6,021 bases of DNA from JABICX01 sp964528765 (GTDB lineage Archaea > Nanobdellota > Nanobdellia > UBA10117 > JABICX01), in NCBI GenBank assembly GCA_964528765.1, contig CAZGVA010000052.1:1-6021 (forward strand), given 5' to 3'. The translations under genes and the position numbers were made by a program. This document shows, one piece after another, positions 1 through 3,708 of this stretch (the stretch's first letter is position 1; each line of letters starts with the position of its first letter). Below the pieces are notes generated by a model, which saw only the letters and a program-made list of their open reading frames with translations, searched no databases and was not told where the DNA came from.

Positions 1-741
1 GGATTAGGTGCAATGGAAATTGAGTTTGTTCGAGGTGTTTATATGAAGCCAGAACTAGCTAAAAAAGCTAAAAAAGCTGCTGAAAAAAATGATGTTGTTT
101 TGACAGTTCATGCACCGTATTATATAAATTTTAATTCGCAAGAAAAAGATAAGATATATGCGTCAATGGCGAGAATTGTCCAAAGTGCCAATATTGGTGC
201 TCTTGCTGGGGCAAAATCCGTTACATTTCACCCAGCATATTATATGAAAAAAGATCCAAAAGAGGTTTACAAAATAGTTAAGCAAGCTCTTGCGCAAATT
301 CAAAAAGAGTTAAAACGTAATAATATTAAAATTAAAATATCTCCTGAACTAACGGGCAAGCACACTGCTTTTGGCGATTTAGATGAATTATTATCTTTAT
401 CAAAAGAATTAGGGATTGGTTTTTGTATTGATTTTGCGCATCTTCATGCAAGATCAAATGGAAAATTCAATTCAAAAAGAGATTTTGACAAGATTTTTAA
501 GCGAATTACAGCAGTTCTTGGCAAAAAAGCGCTTAATGACTTGCATATGCATGTATCTGGGATAAATTACTCTGAAAAAGGTGAGCGTAATCATATGATG
601 TTAAACGATTCAGATTTTAATATCAAAGCATTTACAGATAGTTTGAAATCAAATAAGGTTGGCGGCGTGCTTATTTGTGAATCACCTAATCCTGAAAAAG
701 ATGCATTATATATACAGAAATTAGTTACCCCGATTAAGTAA
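1..741 (+). CDS. Endonuclease IV-like TIM-barrel protein (AP endonuclease family 2), 5' partial
   Basis: This is the C-terminal part of a metal-dependent TIM-barrel protein of the AP endonuclease 2/xylose isomerase-like superfamily. Members cut DNA at abasic sites in base-excision repair, or act on sugars. The frame is open from base 1 (residues GLGA before the Met at 13), and that Met lies inside a beta strand, so the true start is upstream. Counting from the Met at 13, likely metal ligands of the endonuclease IV pattern are His33 (VHAPYY), His73 (FHPAYY), Glu112 (SPELTGK), Asp140 and His143 (CIDFAH), His178 or His180 (DLHMH), His194 (GERNH) and Glu223 (CESP). The Asp that pairs with the last His in E. 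coli Nfo as D-x-H is not evident; Arg192 sits there, with Glu191 beside it. The protein ends in TAA with no clear terminator. Superfamily membership is secure; true AP endonuclease activity is an inference, since divergent members exist. Confidence 0.85.
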   Translation, partial: GLGAMEIEFVRGVYMKPELAKKAKKAAEKNDVVLTVHAPYYINFNSQEKDKIYASMARIVQSANIGALAGAKSVTFHPAYYMKKDPKEVYKIVKQALAQIQKELKRNNIKIKISPELTGKHTAFGDLDELLSLSKELGIGFCIDFAHLHARSNGKFNSKRDFDKIFKRITAVLGKKALNDLHMHVSGINYSEKGERNHMMLNDSDFNIKAFTDSLKSNKVGGVLICESPNPEKDALYIQKLVTPIK

Positions 742-784
742 TGATTAATATACTCGTTTATACAAATCTTTAAAAACGAAATTT
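742..784 (+). promoter_or_regulatory. Intergenic promoter with two TATA-like boxes for the beta-helix gene
   Basis: The 43-base gap holds TTTATACA at 757-764 and TTTAAAAA at 769-776. Archaeal TATA boxes are centred about 26-27 bases before the transcription start. The first box would therefore start RNA near the ATG at 785, and the second near the ATG at 800. No GGAG or GGTG Shine-Dalgarno sequence precedes either ATG, which fits a leaderless mRNA. Which box is used cannot be decided from sequence. Confidence 0.5.
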
Positions 785-801
785 ATGATAGTACCTATCA
801 T
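785..801. repeat. Perfect 7-bp inverted repeat spanning the two candidate starts
   Basis: ATGATAG (785-791) and CTATCAT (795-801) are exact reverse complements around a TAC spacer. The left arm begins with the first candidate ATG, and the right arm runs into the second candidate ATG at 800-802. It could be an operator at the transcription start, a hairpin at the extreme 5' end of a leaderless mRNA, or chance in AT-rich DNA. Confidence 0.4.
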
Positions 802-3625
802 GAAAAATAGAATAGTTCTAGTTTTAATATTACTAGCAGGGCTTGTTTTAGCACCTGCTACAGTAGAAGCAACGGGTTGCGGGATAATTACAGCAGATAC
901 AACTATGACTGAGGATGTATTTAACCACGATGGCACGTGTTTTACTATTGGTGCAAACGACATTACATTGGATTGTAATGATTACAAAATCGAAGGAGAT
1001 AGTTCTGGCTTTGATTATGGTATTAATTTCAATGGCAAATCAGGTATTACTGTCAAAGATTGTACGATTAATGGATTTTATTATGGTATTTATGTTAATA
1101 GTAATAATAATTTAGTACAAGATGTAGTTGCAAATTCAAACCTTGGAAACGGTATATTTCTTTGGGGAGATAGTAATACTTTGAGCGAGGTTACTTTAAA
1201 TTCAAATAGTGGTGATGGTTTGTATGTATTTTGGAGCGGATCTACAACCGAAAATACTTTTGAAGATATAACGGTTAACTCCAATAAAAATGGTATAAAT
1301 TTATACGGTTCAAATAATAATGAATTTGATGGTATTATTGCAAAAAGTAATTCAGATCATGGTGTTTATTTACAAGCAAATAGTGATGATAATACTTTCA
1401 TAAATGGTGAAATAAACGATAATGACGATCACGGTGTTCGTATTGATAGCACATACGGTGATAATGAAAATAATATTTTTTACGCAAACGAATTTATTGA
1501 TAATAATGATAAAAATGCACAAGTAAAAGATGATAATGTTGTAGATAATGATTGGTATAATTTATTGACAAGTAAAGGTAATTATTGGTCCACATATACA
1601 GGTGTAGATGATGGTAGTAATGGACGAACTGCATTTGATGGTGTAGGCGATACAAATTATCCACATCCAGGAACTAATTTTGATGAATACCCTCTTGTAA
1701 AATGTACAAGTGAGTGTGATTCGGTAGATTATCCAACTTGTGGAACAGGTGGTAACAAAGATAAATCACTAACTTGTGAGCAAGAATTAAATGGATGTTA
1801 TTATATTAATGTTCCAACTTCTGATTGTGTATATGGTTGTGATTCAAGTACGGGTGAATGCCGAGATGAAGCACTTTGCCAAGATGAATGCGACTCATTA
1901 GATTATCCTGCATGTAAAAATAAAGATAATTCATATACTTGTGTGGAACAAGCAGATGGATGTTACGATAAGATTACAACTTCTTGTGAATATACATGTA
2001 ATACTGGCGACGGTACATGTTATCTAACTCCACCATGTACTGATGAATGTGTTCCTAAAGATTATCCGGCTTGCGAAACAGGCGATATTTATCAGTGTGT
2101 TTTAAATAAGGATGATAATTGTTATGACAAATCTGTTAAGGAAGATTGTTCAAGCTTTGGTTGCGAAGATAATAAATGCGTTTCTGTTTTAGAATTAACT
2201 AAATGTAATGCACCACATCAACCACTTACGGGAGATGCGATACTTACTGCAGATATTAAATTAAGTAAACGAACATCATCACCTTGCTTAACAATTATTG
2301 AATCGAAGAAGGATGAATTAACTTTAGATTGTGATGGACATACAATTGAATATACATATAGTAAATCAGCACCACGTGGACCTGGTATAACTATTTCAGG
2401 TAGTGATGTAACATTAAAGAATTGTGAAATTATTGGATTTAGAGACGGTATTCGTATTTATGGTGATGATCATATAATTGAAAACACAATTTCGAGAGAT
2501 AATCGTTATTATGGAGTTATGTTAACTGCTGATGATGTTTTGTTTGATACAGTCACATTAACTGATAATAAATATGGTATTCGTATGTATAAAGCAAATG
2601 ATAATGAGATAACTGAGTCAACTATTGAAGGTAATAGTTATTATGGTGCATTTATCTATAATGCAGATCGTAATGTTATCCACGATAGTGTAATTGAAGA
2701 TAATACTCGATATGGTATCTATGTATATGGTAGAGGTTCTAGTAAGAATTTGTTCTACGATAATAAAATTGTAGATAATTACGGTAGTGCTACAACATAT
2801 AAACAAGTATATGACACTAGTTACAAAAGTTACTGGCATAATTCTGTATCGAAACGTGGAAATTATTGGTCAAATTACAATGGCGTAGATACTAATAGTG
2901 ATGGAATTGGTGATACAAAAGTTCCGCATTATAACAAGTATAATGGTAGATATGGTACAGATAAATATCCATTAACTGTAACAGAAAAAAATTGTGAAGA
3001 CAGTTGCGATCCAAAAACGTTTGATAAATATTGTTCTGGAAGTTCAGCAGTAAGTTGTAAAATGCAAAGTGATGGTTGTTATGATGAAAATACTGCGGTT
3101 TGTAGTTATGGTTGTTCTAGCGGCGTTTGTAGATCATTAAGTATTGATGAACAATATGTTACATCAAATGTTCGTTATAGTTCTACATATGATACTACAA
3201 AAAGTACTCGAATTTTAGCACAATCATTTGTGCCGGACAAAGAAAATCTCGAGAAAGTTGAACTATATTTGAAACCATATCGTTATACAGGTGGTAGAAC
3301 TTTAACTGCTGAAATCAGAGATACAATTGTAAGATCTGACGGTCGTAAGATACCGGGAAATACTGTATTGGATAAAGCTTCAATTCCAGCAAAGTATTCT
3401 ACTAAATATAAGTGGTATACTTTTGATGTTGATGCAGAATTAGATGCGGGCAAGACTTATTGGATAGTTCTTAAAGATAATACTGTAAGTAGCTCACAAT
3501 ATACGATTTGGCCATATGGTAGATCTGGTGGATATTCTGACGGATATATGGCACATCAAAAAGGATCTGCTAGGTGGGTTACTGTTTCATCAAAAGATAG
3601 ACCATTTAAAGTCTGGGCTTATTAA
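785..3625 (+). CDS. Secreted double beta-helix (NosD-like) protein with 8-Cys modules
   Basis: This complete gene encodes 946 residues, or 941 if it starts at the ATG at 800. The later start leaves a textbook signal peptide (MKNR, then a hydrophobic core at residues 10-25, likely cleaved after VEA at 27-29), so I favour it. Domains, numbered from 785: beta-helix 1 at 32-305; three tandem 8-Cys modules at 307-465; beta-helix 2 at 474-731; a fourth 8-Cys module at 737-782; and a beta-rich C-terminal domain at about 783-946. Each helix opens with a cap ending in TLDC and closes with GNYW...YPL (265-304 and 692-730), as in NosD/PbH1 proteins. Rung motifs of the G-hydrophobic-x-hydrophobic type recur every 21-25 residues. 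Such helices often bind or process polysaccharide, but I see no catalytic set. There is no C-terminal membrane segment, so it is probably released or held by its terminal domain. It shares its architecture with the next gene. Function is unknown; an adhesin or carbohydrate-binding surface protein is the best guess. Confidence 0.9.
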   Translation: MIVPIMKNRIVLVLILLAGLVLAPATVEATGCGIITADTTMTEDVFNHDGTCFTIGANDITLDCNDYKIEGDSSGFDYGINFNGKSGITVKDCTINGFYYGIYVNSNNNLVQDVVANSNLGNGIFLWGDSNTLSEVTLNSNSGDGLYVFWSGSTTENTFEDITVNSNKNGINLYGSNNNEFDGIIAKSNSDHGVYLQANSDDNTFINGEINDNDDHGVRIDSTYGDNENNIFYANEFIDNNDKNAQVKDDNVVDNDWYNLLTSKGNYWSTYTGVDDGSNGRTAFDGVGDTNYPHPGTNFDEYPLVKCTSECDSVDYPTCGTGGNKDKSLTCEQELNGCYYINVPTSDCVYGCDSSTGECRDEALCQDECDSLDYPACKNKDNSYTCVEQADGCYDKITTSCEYTCNTGDGTCYLTPPCTDECVPKDYPACETGDIYQCVLNKDDNCYDKSVKEDCSSFGCEDNKCVSVLELTKCNAPHQPLTGDAILTADIKLSKRTSSPCLTIIESKKDELTLDCDGHTIEYTYSKSAPRGPGITISGSDVTLKNCEIIGFRDGIRIYGDDHIIENTISRDNRYYGVMLTADDVLFDTVTLTDNKYGIRMYKANDNEITESTIEGNSYYGAFIYNADRNVIHDSVIEDNTRYGIYVYGRGSSKNLFYDNKIVDNYGSATTYKQVYDTSYKSYWHNSVSKRGNYWSNYNGVDTNSDGIGDTKVPHYNKYNGRYGTDKYPLTVTEKNCEDSCDPKTFDKYCSGSSAVSCKMQSDGCYDENTAVCSYGCSSGVCRSLSIDEQYVTSNVRYSSTYDTTKSTRILAQSFVPDKENLEKVELYLKPYRYTGGRTLTAEIRDTIVRSDGRKIPGNTVLDKASIPAKYSTKYKWYTFDVDAELDAGKTYWIVLKDNTVSSSQYTIWPYGRSGGYSDGYMAHQKGSARWVTVSSKDRPFKVWAY
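879..1699 (+). repeat. Beta-helix unit 1 with a seven-rung glycine ladder
   Basis: Residues 32-305 of the double-helix protein. Cap cysteines are 32, 52 and 64, with TLDC at 61-64. Rungs of the form G-[IVL]-x-[hydrophobic] have their Gly at 79, 101, 123, 145, 170, 193 and 217, spacings of 22, 22, 22, 25, 23 and 24 residues, which is the turn length of a right-handed parallel beta-helix. Asn and Asp dominate the turns, giving the DNA its AAT/GAT-rich texture. The unit closes with GNYW at 265-268 and DEYPL at 300-304. Confidence 0.85.
1703..2179 (+). repeat. Three tandem 8-cysteine modules
   Basis: The modules are residues 307-359 (1703-1861), 365-412 (1877-2020) and 418-465 (2036-2179). The shared pattern is C-x3-C-x7-C-x(7-11)-C-x(6-7)-C-x(7-9)-C-x(3-4)-C-x(4-6)-C. 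Each also has an Asp-Tyr-Pro just before the third Cys and a CY pair at the fifth Cys. Eight cysteines per roughly 50 residues suggest four disulfides in a small extracellular fold. I do not recognise a named family. The copies have diverged in sequence, so they are not a recent expansion. They form a rigid spacer between the two beta-helices. Confidence 0.8.
2204..2974 (+). repeat. Beta-helix unit 2 with a six-rung glycine ladder
   Basis: Residues 474-730 of the same protein repeat the plan of unit 1. Cap cysteines are 474, 501 and 516, with TLDC at 513-516. Rung Gly residues are at 534, 555, 577, 598, 621 and 644, spacings of 21-23. The closing segment is GNYW at 692-695 and DKYPL at 726-730. 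Asp702, Asn704, Asp706 and Asp710 form a D-x-N-x-D-G-x-x-D loop that resembles calcium-binding loops. It is clearly homologous to unit 1 at the protein level but well diverged. Confidence 0.85.
2993..3130 (+). repeat. Fourth 8-cysteine module
   Basis: Residues 737-782 have cysteines at 737, 741, 750, 758, 765, 773, 777 and 782. This is the same eight-Cys order and DGCY core as the tandem triplet, but with x8 instead of x7 between the second and third Cys and no Tyr-Pro. It directly follows the YPL end of beta-helix 2, just as the triplet follows helix 1, so helix plus Cys module looks like the duplicated unit. Confidence 0.8.
3131..3622 (+). other. C-terminal beta-rich domain of the double-helix protein
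   Basis: Residues 783-946 contain AQSFVP (about 815-820), then alternating hydrophobic strands, a PGN turn, WYTFDV, and an AGKTYWIVL strand, ending in VWAY. AQSF...L..V.L.L followed later by AGKTYWIVL is typical of a jelly-roll-like accessory domain found at the ends of secreted bacterial and archaeal proteins. It may be akin to the choice-of-anchor R type, but that name is tentative. A role in surface attachment or sugar binding is inferred. It has no cysteine, unlike the rest of the mature protein. Confidence 0.5.
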
Positions 3626-3670
3626 GCCCAATTTCTTTATTTTTTAAATTTTAGTTTTTTAAATTTTTTT
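3614..3670 (+). terminator. Hairpin and T-rich tract after the double beta-helix gene
   Basis: TGGGCTT (3614-3620) and AAGCCCA (3624-3630) are perfect reverse complements around an ATT loop, and the TAA stop (3623-3625) lies inside the hairpin. A T-rich stretch with several runs of five or more T follows up to 3670. Archaeal termination relies mainly on T tracts, so the tract alone could suffice. This separates the gene from the next one, which has its own TATA box. Confidence 0.65.
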
Positions 3671-3680
3671 AGAGTAAGTA

Positions 3681-3688
3681 ATATATAG
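3681..3688 (+). promoter_or_regulatory. TATA-like box for the second surface-protein gene
   Basis: ATATATAG is centred about 25 bases before the ATG at 3709, with no Shine-Dalgarno sequence in between. This fits a leaderless archaeal transcript starting at or beside that ATG. The Pur-rich GAGTAAGTA just upstream could serve as a BRE, but this is weak. Confidence 0.5.
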
Positions 3689-3708
3689 TATTAACAATTT
3701 AATGTTTA

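Noticed and set aside
13..15. Met at 13 as the true start of the TIM-barrel gene
   Set aside because: The frame is open back to base 1, and the residues around this Met form a core beta strand of the barrel, so the gene begins before the window.
866..880. Possible lipobox (ATGC) near the end of the signal peptide
   Set aside because: There is no Leu at -3, and the Cys (residue 32) matches the cap cysteine at the start of the other two beta-helices, so a disulfide role is more likely.
745..963. 72-residue minus-strand open frame over the promoter and signal peptide
   Set aside because: Most of it is the complement of the signal-peptide region of the + strand gene; no promoter or homology supports it.
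1261..1560. AAT/GAT-rich stretch resembling a DNA tandem repeat
   Set aside because: It is explained by Asn- and Asp-rich turns of the beta-helix; there is no fixed DNA period, and no spacer structure as in CRISPR.
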